64,000 nucleotides of DNA. Source: Vibrio ezurae NBRC 102218. Its GTDB lineage: Bacteria > Pseudomonadota > Gammaproteobacteria > Enterobacterales > Vibrionaceae. Where the stretch lies: positions 92,103 to 156,102 of the forward strand of contig NZ_BATM01000021.1 of NCBI RefSeq assembly GCF_000467185.1, read 5' to 3'. Below, piece after piece: positions 26,026-34,507 of this stretch (position 1 is the first letter of the stretch; each line of letters begins with the position of its first letter). The position numbers and the translations under genes were made by a program. The notes beneath the pieces were generated by a model that saw only the letters and a program-made list of their open reading frames with translations, searched no databases and was not told the origin of the DNA.

Positions 26026-26877
26026 ATGAACAACAAAACTGTACTGATTACTGGATGTAGCACTGGCTTTGGCAAGTTTACCGCGCGACTTTTTCAAAGC
26101 AAAGGGTGGAATGTCATCGCGACAATGCGTTCACCAGAAAAAGAAACCGAGCTCGACAAGCTTGCTAACGTACTCGTGACAAGGCTTGATGTCACTGACC
26201 CACAAAGCATCACTGATGCTATCAATGCAGGCATGAAACAATTCGGCACCATTGATGCGTTAGTCAACAATGCGGGCATTTCTGGGATGGGCGTTTTTGA
26301 ACAGTGGGATGTTCAAGAGATCAACGCCATATTTAATACTAATGTTTATGGTCCGATGCGTGTTGCACAACAAGTATTACCAATAATGCGTAAACAAAAG
26401 ACAGGGGTGATCATCAATATCTCTTCTCTTGCTGGAATTTTAGGTTCACCTTACTCTTCTATTTATAGCGCGGCTAAATTTGCTATTGAGGGTTTAACTG
26501 AAGCCCTAGCTCTAGAATATGCCCCGTTCAATATTAAGACAAAAGTCATTGCTCCTGGAGCTTATGAGACCAACTTGTTTACCACGATCCCTCATCGCAT
26601 TCTTGCTAATGGTGACCAACAAATTAGGGATTACAGTGATAAGATGCGTCAGAAGATGAATGCAACGATGGAGCAAATGCGTCAACAAGGTACGAGAGAA
26701 TCCGATCCTCATGAAGTCGCTGATAAAATCTATCAGTGTGTGACCGAAGATACCCCCGTGCATAACGTATCAGGAAGCGATGCTGAGGCAATCTTACAAA
26801 TGAAGAAATCCATGCCTGAAGATCAATTGATGAAAGCCGTTTCTGACATGTTTGTACCAGAAGTACACACAGCCTAA
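26026..26877 (+). CDS. SDR family oxidoreductase
   Basis: A 283-residue classical SDR. TGCSTGFGKFTARLF is the cofactor motif, NNAGISGMG follows, and the catalytic pair is in YSAAKFAIEGLTEAL. I chose the ATG at 26026 with AAGGATTAAC before it over the longer frame because the protein then begins one strand before the cofactor motif. It lies between another SDR gene and an AraC-type regulator. Substrate is unknown. Confidence 0.88.
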   Translation: MNNKTVLITGCSTGFGKFTARLFQSKGWNVIATMRSPEKETELDKLANVLVTRLDVTDPQSITDAINAGMKQFGTIDALVNNAGISGMGVFEQWDVQEINAIFNTNVYGPMRVAQQVLPIMRKQKTGVIINISSLAGILGSPYSSIYSAAKFAIEGLTEALALEYAPFNIKTKVIAPGAYETNLFTTIPHRILANGDQQIRDYSDKMRQKMNATMEQMRQQGTRESDPHEVADKIYQCVTEDTPVHNVSGSDAEAILQMKKSMPEDQLMKAVSDMFVPEVHTA

Positions 26878-26903
26878 ATGTAAACGCAGTTGAGGAATAG
26901 CCA

Positions 26904-27821
26904 ATGAATAGAGTGAACACTGTCAAATCCATCACCCAATTACATCGCTACTTAGAGCTGCCTAGTCCATTGCACCCGTTGATCACGGTGATTCCTCAAT
27001 CTGCGTTTCAAGGTAAAGTGGAATCAGGTAACACCTACGCTTTTGAGTTGTATCAGATATCATTGAAACAGGGTATCGAGTGCACTTTGAACTATGGAAG
27101 AAGCACCTATGACTTTAATGATGGTTCAATGGTGTTTATTGCCCCCGGACAATCAGCGGTCGCTTCTGACATTGAGATAGATCCGAATGCAGCAGGTTGG
27201 ACAATCGCGTTTCACCCTGATCTGATCTCTCGTTCAGGCCTTGGGAAGAAAATGGATCAGTACACCTTCTTCAATTATGAAAGTAACGAATCTCTGCATC
27301 TTTCCGCCAAAGAGATTGAACTTGCAACAGATATCGCCAAAAAAATAGAATCTGAGTATTCCCAAACCATCGACCGCCATACTCAATCATTACTGCAATC
27401 TAACCTCGAACTCCTACTCAATTACTGTGTGCGATTCTACGACAGGCAGTTCTACGTTCGGACTGATATAAACCGTGATTACTTGGGGCGGTTAGAGAAA
27501 TTATTAAATAACTATTACCTTAGTAATAAACCCTTAGAGAAAGGTATGCCAACCGTTCAATATTGCGGCCAGGAGTTAGGACTATCGCCTTATTATTTAA
27601 GCGACTTGCTAAAACGTGAAACAGGAAAGACAGCGCTGGAGTACATCCACCTTTTCCTTATTGAGAGAGCTAAATCGTTAATAGTTGAGGACAACCTGAG
27701 CATTACCCAAATTGCGTGTGACCTTGGTTTTGAATATCCACAATATTTTTCTAAGCTATTTAAATCCAAGACTGGAATGTCTCCGCGAACCTTCAAGTCA
27801 TCCTTAAAGACAAAGCACTAG
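26904..27821 (+). CDS. AraC family transcriptional regulator
   Basis: A 305-residue regulator with an N-terminal cupin-like effector domain and a C-terminal double helix-turn-helix. The HTH is seen in CGQELGLSPYYLSDLLKRET and in LSITQIACDLGFEYPQYFSK followed by LFKSKTGMSPRTFKS. It is 26 bp after the second SDR gene, which it probably activates. A truncated epimerase start follows it at once. Confidence 0.9.
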   Translation: MNRVNTVKSITQLHRYLELPSPLHPLITVIPQSAFQGKVESGNTYAFELYQISLKQGIECTLNYGRSTYDFNDGSMVFIAPGQSAVASDIEIDPNAAGWTIAFHPDLISRSGLGKKMDQYTFFNYESNESLHLSAKEIELATDIAKKIESEYSQTIDRHTQSLLQSNLELLLNYCVRFYDRQFYVRTDINRDYLGRLEKLLNNYYLSNKPLEKGMPTVQYCGQELGLSPYYLSDLLKRETGKTALEYIHLFLIERAKSLIVEDNLSITQIACDLGFEYPQYFSKLFKSKTGMSPRTFKSSLKTKH

Positions 27822-27840
27822 CGCTTGAAGTAATAAAACA

Positions 27841-27885
27841 ATGAAAGTCATCATCACGGGTGCAACAGTTATGTTTGGAAGAGGG
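27841..27885 (+). pseudogene. N-terminal fragment of an NAD(P)-dependent epimerase-like gene
   Basis: ATG AAA GTC ATC ATC ACG GGT GCA ACA gives MKVIITGAT, then VMFGRG, the first strand and Gly-rich turn of an epimerase/SDR-like Rossmann enzyme. The reading runs straight into the repeat at 27891 and stops at 27946. Nothing recognisable as the rest of the enzyme follows on the other side of the repeat. Confidence 0.55.
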
Positions 27886-27890
27886 GAACG

Positions 27891-28065
27891 GGGTCAGGTT
27901 TTGAATTTTGCACAGAGAAAATGTGTCCTGCGTACCTATCATTATAAATGATAGGTTATTGATGAGTGTGTGATAGCAAGCGTTGGGGCAAAACCTTGTT
28001 AACCGATTTGCTGAATTAACTCACTTTTGGACAAAAATGAGTTAACTGAGACTGTGGCCTGACCC
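27891..28065 (+). mobile_element. Copy B (full length) of the dispersed hairpin-bearing repeat
   Basis: A 175-bp element bounded by perfect 8-bp inverted ends GGGTCAGG and CCTGACCC. Direct 4-bp GAAC flanks it (27886-27889 and 28066-28069). It contains two hairpins, CCTATCATT / AATGATAGG and AACTCA(C)TTTT / AAAA(A)TGAGTT. Its first 110 bp match the partial copy at 10437-10552. It sits right after an epimerase start codon and has probably broken that gene. The start GGTCAGGTTTTGAATTTTGC recalls ends I associate with REP-associated or IS200-like elements; that link is from memory. Confidence 0.7.
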
Positions 28066-28173
28066 GAACCAGTAGCTTTATTATATTGGCAACCGATAGA
28101 CTGACTCGGGCACGCAAAACTTCTAGAGGTAATATCTAAACCTGCTTATGCTCGAATGAAAATAGAAATATTT

Positions 28174-28296
28174 CTATTTGTTTTTTTGATAATCACTGTA
28201 CTTTTTTGCAATCCATTGATGTAAATGCAGTCCGCTTTTACGCTTTAGTTGTACATCGATTATCGCCAAAATTAATAACCCAATTATTGTTCCCAT
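28174..28296 (-). CDS. Small single-pass membrane protein, 40 aa (family member 2)
   Basis: A minus-strand ORF of 40 codons from ATG at 28296, with GGAG six bases upstream. It begins MGTIIGLLILAIIDVQLKRK and continues SGLHLHQWIAKKYSDYQKNK. Its homologue at 11164-11298 shares MGTIIGL, ILA, RK, GLH and KKY, 24 of 40 identical by my count. The N-terminal half is a membrane helix and the C-terminal half is basic and aromatic. A further in-frame ATG at 28302 is too close to the ribosome binding site to be preferred. Function is unknown. It lies in an otherwise gene-free 360-bp stretch, 110 bp from repeat copy B. Confidence 0.75.
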   Translation of the reverse strand: MGTIIGLLILAIIDVQLKRKSGLHLHQWIAKKYSDYQKNK

Positions 28297-28429
28297 AATC
28301 ATCTCCACGTTTACTGGTAGTTCAAAATCTATGAAATAAATGCTATTCTTTTCCGACTCAACTGTTTTTAAATATGAGTTAATTTATTATCTAACAGGAT
28401 AACTTTTATCTTTAATTCTAAGGAAAATA

Positions 28430-28780
28430 ATGAAAATCAAACTTGGTACCATAGCTTTAGCCTTCGCTGCAAGTTCTGCTCAATCCTCGATTGTTGAGTG
28501 CCAAAATGAAACGATGTATTTAAAAATTGATACCATAAAACAAACAGCGCTGAAATATTTTACAGAAGATAATAGGACTGAACATCCAAAGGTATTACTT
28601 GTAACTGAGGACGTTGTTACCGTTGAAAGTCAAGTATTCGAAGGAGAAATGATAAATTATGCTATGTATGATGTGCATAGTAACTCTCTAACTTCCATCG
28701 TAATTGATGTAAAAACAGGTGCACCATTTCATGTTGGTTCTGTAGACATTCAATGTAAGATCAGGCCATCTTTAAAGTAG
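28430..28780 (+). CDS. Hypothetical secreted protein, 116 aa
   Basis: A signal peptide (MKIKLGTIALAFAASSAQSS) precedes about 98 mature residues. There are two cysteines, in IVECQNE and in VDIQCKIRP, which could form one disulfide in the periplasm. No family is recognised. TAAGGA upstream of the ATG is a good ribosome binding site. It is convergent with the dienelactone hydrolase-like gene. Confidence 0.6.
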   Translation: MKIKLGTIALAFAASSAQSSIVECQNETMYLKIDTIKQTALKYFTEDNRTEHPKVLLVTEDVVTVESQVFEGEMINYAMYDVHSNSLTSIVIDVKTGAPFHVGSVDIQCKIRPSLK

Positions 28781-28855
28781 CCTGTCTGATCAACTAGTAT
28801 CATATTTGAATTTCTAGTGAGTGCCTCTCATTGGACTTCCTAGGCTCTTCGCTAA

Positions 28856-28900
28856 AACACGTTTTGGGGCAAAGACGTGTTACGCAAACTAGTAATAACA
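28856..28900 (-). terminator. Overlapping hairpins downstream of the dienelactone hydrolase gene
   Basis: On the minus strand AACACGT, a 12-nt loop and ACGTGTT are followed by TTT, a terminator-like stem for the hydrolase gene. The arm CGTGTTA also pairs with TAACACG at 28894-28900, so two alternative stems share one arm. Confidence 0.5.
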
Positions 28901-28937
28901 CGCCTTTGAACCCAGTTAACTTCGTCTCAGTTGCCCC

Positions 28938-29846
28938 TTACGAAAGCTGCTTAGTAAAGAACTCAAGTGTGCGAGACCAGGCTAACTCTGCTTCTTCTTT
29001 AGCATATCGGCCGGTTGAATCGTTGTGGAAGCCGTGGTTTACGCCTTCATATATGTAAGCGGTGTATTCAGCGTTAATCTTTTTGAGCTCGGCTTCATAG
29101 TCGGGCCATGTTGCATTTACGCGTTTGTCGATGCCGGCAAATTGGATGAGCAGGGGGCCTTTTACATTCTTTCTTAAATCAGGTGCGGCGGGTGTGCCGT
29201 AAAAAGGGACGCCTGCATGTAGCTCGTCTGGCATTACGGCAGCTAACATATTAACGATATAGCCGCCAAAGCAGAATCCGACTGCGCCTAGCTTTCCGTT
29301 GCTTTTCTCATGAGTTTTCAAAAAGTTGGCTGCGGCGATAAAGTCTTCTTCGATTCGCTCTTTGGATAGCGATTTTTGCATCACTCGGCCTTCATCGTCA
29401 TTACCTGGATACCCGCCAAGGGAATAAAGCGCATCGGGTGCAAATGCAATAAAACCTTTGGCGGCGAGTCGCCTTGCAACGTCTTTAATGTATGGGTTTA
29501 GGCCTCTATTTTCATGGACAACTAATACGACAGGCAACTTGCCATCGATCTCTTTTGGCACAACTAAATAACCTTGTCCTTCACCATGACCTTTAGGTGA
29601 GGGGAACTTTTCGTAGGTGGCTTTGATAGAAGGGTCGTTAAACGAGACTTGCTCAGCTTTGGCGTAATTAGGAATTAGCGCAGAAGTTAATGTTGTCATG
29701 GTTAAGCCAAGTACGGCCAGTCCAGATAAGCGAGTCATAAACTCTCGGCGATCGATTAGGCCGTGTGCATATTCGTCATACCAATCAAATGCTTCTTGTG
29801 GAATCGTTCTAGTTGCTGTTGACTGAGATTCGGGATTTTGATTCAT
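28938..29846 (-). CDS. Dienelactone hydrolase family protein with Tat-like signal
   Basis: A 302-residue alpha/beta hydrolase. The N-terminus carries a twin-arginine-like signal, DRREFMTRLSG, followed by a hydrophobic stretch and cleavage near AKAEQ. The catalytic triad of the family is seen as the Cys in AVGFCFGGYI, the Asp in FAGIDKRV and the His in GVNHGFHNDS. Relatives hydrolyse dienelactones or other esters. It is transcribed alone. Length fits exported homologues with an N-terminal extension. Confidence 0.88.
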   Translation of the reverse strand: MNQNPESQSTATRTIPQEAFDWYDEYAHGLIDRREFMTRLSGLAVLGLTMTTLTSALIPNYAKAEQVSFNDPSIKATYEKFPSPKGHGEGQGYLVVPKEIDGKLPVVLVVHENRGLNPYIKDVARRLAAKGFIAFAPDALYSLGGYPGNDDEGRVMQKSLSKERIEEDFIAAANFLKTHEKSNGKLGAVGFCFGGYIVNMLAAVMPDELHAGVPFYGTPAAPDLRKNVKGPLLIQFAGIDKRVNATWPDYEAELKKINAEYTAYIYEGVNHGFHNDSTGRYAKEEAELAWSRTLEFFTKQLS

Positions 29847-30170
29847 AACCTTTCCTTGTCGTGGGTTGTTAGACCAAATAACTATAGTAGAAAATTGAAC
29901 GATCGCTCAATAACATTTTTAATGTTTGTGACGACCAAGCCGCACATCACGATGACATTAAAGTAAAAGGCAGGCACTGCGCTTGTTAGGCCTTATGTGT
30001 CTGCTGAGTGTATTGGATAGAAGTGCTCACAACATCCGCTGTATTGTTACAAATCATATGCTTGTGATCTGCTTGCTTCTCGCCGATAGCGACTTCTGTA
30101 AAATGAATAAATGTCACAACACTCGCTCGTAAACCACCACTGTTGTTAACCAAATGGAGCTTGATTAACT
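29847..30170. other. Gap without a supported gene
   Basis: A 324-bp divergent region between the hydrolase gene and the frameshifted gene at 30171. AT-rich promoter-like stretches are present but I can name no operator, hairpin or small ORF here. Confidence 0.4.
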
Positions 30171-30730
30171 ATGAAAATGATCTTTGTGGATGCTGAAAAT
30201 GTCGGATTGAAAGCATTGGAAAAATTAACGGCTTCGTAGTGGATAAGGTATTTGTTTTTTCCAAATCTAACTCAGTTAAATTGGCATGTGAAAAGTCGCT
30301 ATATTTGTTTTTAAATGATTATCCTAATGGGCAAAATCAAGCGGATTTTTATATTATTGCTTATTTGTCTAGGGTGTTGTCAGCTTTAGATAAGCGACAA
30401 TTAGGTTCGACGCATTTTGAGTTATACAGCAATGACGAAAGCTTAATCTCCGCGTTCGAATTTCAGTGTGAGCAGTTAGGTTCAATATGTCAGAGTATTA
30501 GAACCAAAGAACAAACGGTGGTTCCGCTTGTTAAGCCAAACGTGCCTAAAGTTCAATTAGCAGAAGATAAGATGCTCAAAGCGTTAACTTCTCCCCGCAG
30601 TTTAGACCCTAATTTTCAAAAGCACTTAGGGCTATCGAAATCTGATTTTGGTAAAGCAATCACAGCGCTTACAGCAGCACAAAAAATTAAACGCTGTAAA
30701 AATGCGAAGAAGAAATGGGTACGATGCTAG
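30171..30730 (+). pseudogene. PIN/NYN-like protein gene with an early -1 frameshift
   Basis: The frame from ATG at 30171 reads MKMIFVDAENVGLKALEKLT then hits TAG at codon 23. The next frame, opening two bases later, continues DKVFVFSKSNSVKLACEKSL and DYPNGQNQADFYIIAYLSRV to 30730. Joining them after restoring one base near 30236 gives about 186 residues. The start FVDAENVG with an Asp suits the first acidic site of PIN/NYN-type ribonucleases, and the later Asp of NQADFYII a second one; this assignment is tentative. A GTG at 30239 could allow a shorter product lacking the first acidic site. Confidence 0.65.
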
Positions 30731-30954
30731 CGTTCATTATCTTCTGTTCAGAATCAAGGATCATTGAATACTTTTTATTACAAATAACCTCGCGCAGTCA
30801 CTGAGCTTATGAGTACACTTTACTTTGTGGACAGACTGCGTATTAACGGCCTTTCTATACTTCATTTTTATCGTTGTATACGTTGTTATATGACGCACTC
30901 AGCATTGATAGCACTATAGTGTTATCGGACATCATTTTTTAAAAAGGCATTTAA

Positions 30955-31728
30955 GTGGGAATTTTGGAATTTATTTTGCTGTTTGTAGCAGGAGTTGTGG
31001 GCGGCGTAATGAACTCCATTGCTGGTGGTGGCAGTTTTGTTACTTTTCCTGCGTTAATGCTCAGTGGCGTGCCGCCGATCATGGCAAACGCCAGTAACAC
31101 TTTGGCGTCGACAGCGGGTTATTTGAGCGGTGCTTATGCCTTTAAAGAGGACATAAAAAAAGATCGGGCCAATTTACCGAAGATCGTACTGCTAAGTATT
31201 ATTGGCGGAGGGTTAGGGGCGTGGTCGCTGATGCGTGTGGAAGAGCACACCTTTTTAAAAGTGATCCCTTGGTTATTATTGTTCGCCACTGTGCTGTTTA
31301 TTGTTGGCCCTCAATTTAATCGATTTTTGCAGACGTTAGCCGCTAGATATAAACACGCCTCTAAAATAGGGCAAGTTTCTATTTGGTGTGGGTTATTGAT
31401 TATTGCCACCTATGGCGGATTTTTTAACGCGGGCTTAGGGATTATTTCTCTGAGTTTTTTGGTGATTGCGGGCTATCGAGATATTAACACCATGAATGGA
31501 GTTAAGTTGTTGATCTCCTGTGGTGTTTCTTTGACTGCGATTGTCATTTTTATGCTACAAGGCGCGATTGATTGGCCGGCTACTATGGTGGTGTTAGTGG
31601 GCACCTTAGTGGGTGGATATTATGCAGCGCATATATCAAGGCGTTTACCGCAGATATGGGTTAAAAATAGTGTGGTGGTGATCAGCGTATCTATTACCTG
31701 CTACTTTTTCTACAGTACCTATGTGTAG
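30955..31728 (+). CDS. TSUP family transporter (TauE/SafE type)
   Basis: A 257-residue membrane protein with about eight hydrophobic segments. Family signatures are GGVMNSIAGGGSFVTFPALM near the N-terminus, NASNTLASTAGYLSGAYAF, and the repeated half GGFFNAGLGIISLSFLVIAG. TSUP proteins export or import sulfite, sulfoacetate or related organosulfur anions; the substrate here is unknown. It starts with GTG, with AAAAAGG upstream. It is transcribed alone. Confidence 0.9.
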   Translation: MGILEFILLFVAGVVGGVMNSIAGGGSFVTFPALMLSGVPPIMANASNTLASTAGYLSGAYAFKEDIKKDRANLPKIVLLSIIGGGLGAWSLMRVEEHTFLKVIPWLLLFATVLFIVGPQFNRFLQTLAARYKHASKIGQVSIWCGLLIIATYGGFFNAGLGIISLSFLVIAGYRDINTMNGVKLLISCGVSLTAIVIFMLQGAIDWPATMVVLVGTLVGGYYAAHISRRLPQIWVKNSVVVISVSITCYFFYSTYV

Positions 31729-31844
31729 GTAAAGACATCGTCAATACGTAAGCAGGCTGAGTTTAACGGGCTGTATCATTATCTAAGGTTACTCCCTAGA
31801 TATGCTAAATTATTAGATAGATTAATGGATTAAAGTGAATTCTG

Positions 31845-33122
31845 ATGATGCCAACAATGTTAGTTAAAAATACGCTCGCTACCTTACTAGCTGCATTATG
31901 TTTAACTGCGTGCAACAGTGACAGTAGCGGTAATAGTGGCGAAGAAGTCGTTGATCCTGAAACCCCCATCAGCCCTGAGGATGACCCATCATCAGCACTT
32001 AATTTACCTGATACTCATTTTAATTACTCCAATATCGAACTTCCTGAACACTATTTGGTGAACGATTTTCCGGCTGGTTCTCAGTTTCAGCGCGCGGCAA
32101 TCGATATGGATAATCAGCCCGATCACAACTTAACTACGGATGCGGGAGCAACGTTAGGTAGAGTGTTGTTTTACGACATAAAGCTGTCGGCGAATGGCAG
32201 TGTTTCGTGCGCCTCATGCCACATTCAAGAAAATGGTTTTTCCGATCCTAAAGTTTTAAGTGTGGGTTTTGACGGCGGTGAAACCAGAAGACACTCTATG
32301 GGGTTAACCAATGCCACATTTTACTATTCAGGTAAATTCTTCTGGGATGAAAGGGCAGATTCATTAGAAGAACAAACATTGATGCCTTTTCAAGACCCGG
32401 TAGAAATGGGGCTAGTGTTAGCGGAGTTAGAAGAGATAGTCAGAAATCAGGATTATTACCCTGCGTTATTTGAAGATGCCTTTGGCGATCCGACCGTTTC
32501 AAGTGACAGAATCTCGCGAGCATTAGCCCAGTTTATTAGGAGCATGGTCAGTACCACGGCAAAGTATGATATTGCTAGGCAAGATGTAAGCTCGCCAATT
32601 AGAGATTTCCCGCAATTTACTGAGTAAGAAAATTTAGGTAAATCGTTATTTTTCTTACCGCAAGAAACTCGAAATGGCGATAGGGTCAATTGCGCAGGAT
32701 GCCATATATCCGAAGCCTTTGTCGGTGTGGTTCCGCTTGAAAACGAGGAATTAGCGACAACCATTGCCACAAATAACGGGCTTGATCTTGCGTCAACGGA
32801 TGATCTAGGTGTTGCTGAAACGACTCAACTAAGAAAAGATGAAGGTAAATTTAAAGTCCCTTCTTTGCGTAATATTTCGGTGAGAGCGCCGTATATGCAC
32901 GATGGTCGATTTTCGAATTTGGATGAAGTTATTGAACATTACAGTACTGGCATTCAAAAACATGAGAACTTATTGAGTCCGCTTTTAGGCAGTGATGGTG
33001 AGCCTATTCGATTTGATTTTACTGATGAAGAGAAGTTGGCTTTAATCGCATTTTTAGACACGCTGACCGATAAAAGTATGTTAAGTGATGAAAAATACAG
33101 TAATCCTTTCGTAGAACAATAA
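31845..33122 (+). pseudogene. Di-haem cytochrome c peroxidase/MauG-type lipoprotein with an in-frame stop
   Basis: The reading frame runs 425 codons with one TAA at codon 261 (32625-32627). Before it are a lipobox (LCLTACNSD, Cys23), the first haem site SCASCH (Cys122, Cys125, His126) and HSMGLTNATFYYSGKFFWDE. After it the frame continues ENLGKSLFFLPQ, the second haem site NCAGCH (Cys283, Cys286, His287) and the axial Met region APYMHDGRFSNLDE. Homologues have Gln here, so one C to T change is enough. Without readthrough the product lacks the second haem and is inactive as a peroxidase. Confidence 0.88.
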
Positions 33123-33178
33123 AAGTGCTAAATAATCAGGCTCCTATTTTTCACGGTGAATAGGAATAGTGCAAAACA

Positions 33179-33205
33179 AAAGGCTTAGTCGAAGACTAAG
33201 CCTTT
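33179..33205. terminator. Bidirectional terminator
   Basis: Perfect 12-bp stem AAAGGCTTAGTC / GACTAAGCCTTT with a 3-nt loop, between the convergent peroxidase and CBM48 genes. Confidence 0.85.
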
Positions 33206-33229
33206 ATAGTATCTAGTTAGTCACAACCG

Positions 33230-33529
33230 TTATGCTTCAGCAGTACATAGCATGCTGTTATCTGTACCACAGTCGTTGGGTACGTAAGCATCCGCTTTAG
33301 GGTCGTTTTCCCAAATTTCACCGTCAATCAGGTAGCGAAATTGGAACTGTTCGTTTTTTGGAAAACGAGTTTTAAAGTTAAATGCCTTCTTTGCTTTGCT
33401 GTATTTCATGGCAACAGGTTGCCAATCGGTAAAATCACCAGCGATAGCAATGGATTGCTCTGCAGATTTTGGCCACTCGAATGTGACTTCAACTTCATCC
33501 TTGGTTTTGAAAAATCGTTTTTTCAGCAC
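33230..33529 (-). CDS. Isoamylase N-terminal/CBM48-like glycogen-binding protein
   Basis: A 99-residue single-domain protein with the E-set/CBM48 fold: VEVTFEWPKSAEQSIAIAGD, FTDWQPVAMKYSKAKKAF, FRYLIDGEIWENDPKADAYV and a C-terminal PNDCGTDNSML. The DFTDW and WENDP motifs are the usual alpha-glucan-binding family marks. It starts with GTG, preceded by AAGGAA. Stand-alone proteins of this kind are common in Vibrio and related bacteria; binding to glycogen is plausible but unproven. It is transcribed alone. Confidence 0.85.
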   Translation of the reverse strand: MLKKRFFKTKDEVEVTFEWPKSAEQSIAIAGDFTDWQPVAMKYSKAKKAFNFKTRFPKNEQFQFRYLIDGEIWENDPKADAYVPNDCGTDNSMLCTAEA

Positions 33530-33690
33530 GGTAGATATTCCTTATATATGTAAGTCAATGCTTATCCAATTTTCAGTGATTAAAATATGAACTTCAAGTT
33601 ATTTTGTATTTTTATAAGTTAATTTTAACAATCTGTAACTTTGGTTCGGTGATTGTTACCGATGCAGTGGCTTTGAGGTGCCTTAAAAGA

Positions 33691-33725
33691 TAAAACGCCA
33701 GTGCTGTTGTCACTGGCGCTTTGCT
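33691..33725 (-). terminator. Terminator after the 75-aa gene
   Basis: Stem AACGCCAGTG / CACTGGCGCT with a 7-nt loop and flanking T on the minus strand after the stem, about 25 bp past the stop codon. Confidence 0.65.
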
Positions 33726-33747
33726 TTGAGTCGTACAACATTAAAGG

Positions 33748-33975
33748 TTATTCATATTCGCAATTGCATTGATAAGTGGCTCGCCAAACTAAATTTCGAG
33801 AATGTTGCATCGTGTTTAAAAGCTCTTTTCCCGTAATCTGTGGGATAGCAAGCAACACTCTTAAATCGAGCCCTGAATCATCTGTCTGATAGGCGCGAAC
33901 ATGAGTAAATGTCGTACGCTCATTTTGTTTTAGCATTGCGCTGTTTATGCATATGCCGAATGCGTCTTTATTCAT
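33748..33975 (-). CDS. Hypothetical protein, 75 aa
   Basis: A small soluble protein with no recognised domain. AAGGAGG lies 5-8 bp before the ATG, a near-perfect ribosome binding site, and a terminator follows the stop, so the gene is probably real. It has two cysteines near the C-terminus (QCNCEYE) and one in the N-terminal FGICINS. It is divergent from the giant adhesin gene with a 530-bp gap. Confidence 0.6.
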   Translation of the reverse strand: MNKDAFGICINSAMLKQNERTTFTHVRAYQTDDSGLDLRVLLAIPQITGKELLNTMQHSRNLVWRATYQCNCEYE

Positions 33976-34507
33976 GTCGAAACCTCCTTTTCTGCAGACT
34001 ATTTCATACTACATCGTACTACTTTTTGGGTATAGTAAATATCGGTTAATTTTTGAGCTCGATCAAATCTTAAATTCGATATTTTTCACTCAAACAGGAG
34101 GGTACATTGATAGCAAATAAAGTAACTGTGCTTTTAAATAGCATTTAGCAGAGCTTTATGTCGCCACGGGCTTCTTTTTATTTAGAATGTTATGAGTACG
34201 TAAAATCTCAAGCATAAAATATTTGATTACATTTATGATCTTTTGTGAATGCTGATTTCGTAGAAAAGAACAGCTATTTTTATTCTCATTATGACTAAAA
34301 CTCAATCTAATGTGAGATTAAATTCATGAGGTTGAATTATAGATAAATGGAATATAAAAATATGTTAAGTGAATGTTTGGTAAAGGGTTTCATCTTGCTT
34401 TTTAGTTGTTAATATATCTTGTATAAGAAGTGCTATAACAACTCAGTTGTATTGTGGAGTACTGCCTTGATGATGGATTATTCAGGCAGAAGACAAGGAT
34501 GTAGGTT
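33976..34507 (+). promoter_or_regulatory. Long AT-rich upstream region of the giant adhesin gene
   Basis: About 530 bp without a gene. Near the adhesin start there is a dyad GTTGTTA / TAACAAC at 34405-34442, within which TGCTATAAC could be an extended -10 element. A second dyad CTGCCT / AGGCAG at 34462-34489 would lie in the mRNA leader about 18 bp before the ATG and could act on translation. No sigma-54 or named regulator consensus was recognised. The length of the region suggests complex control. Confidence 0.4.
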
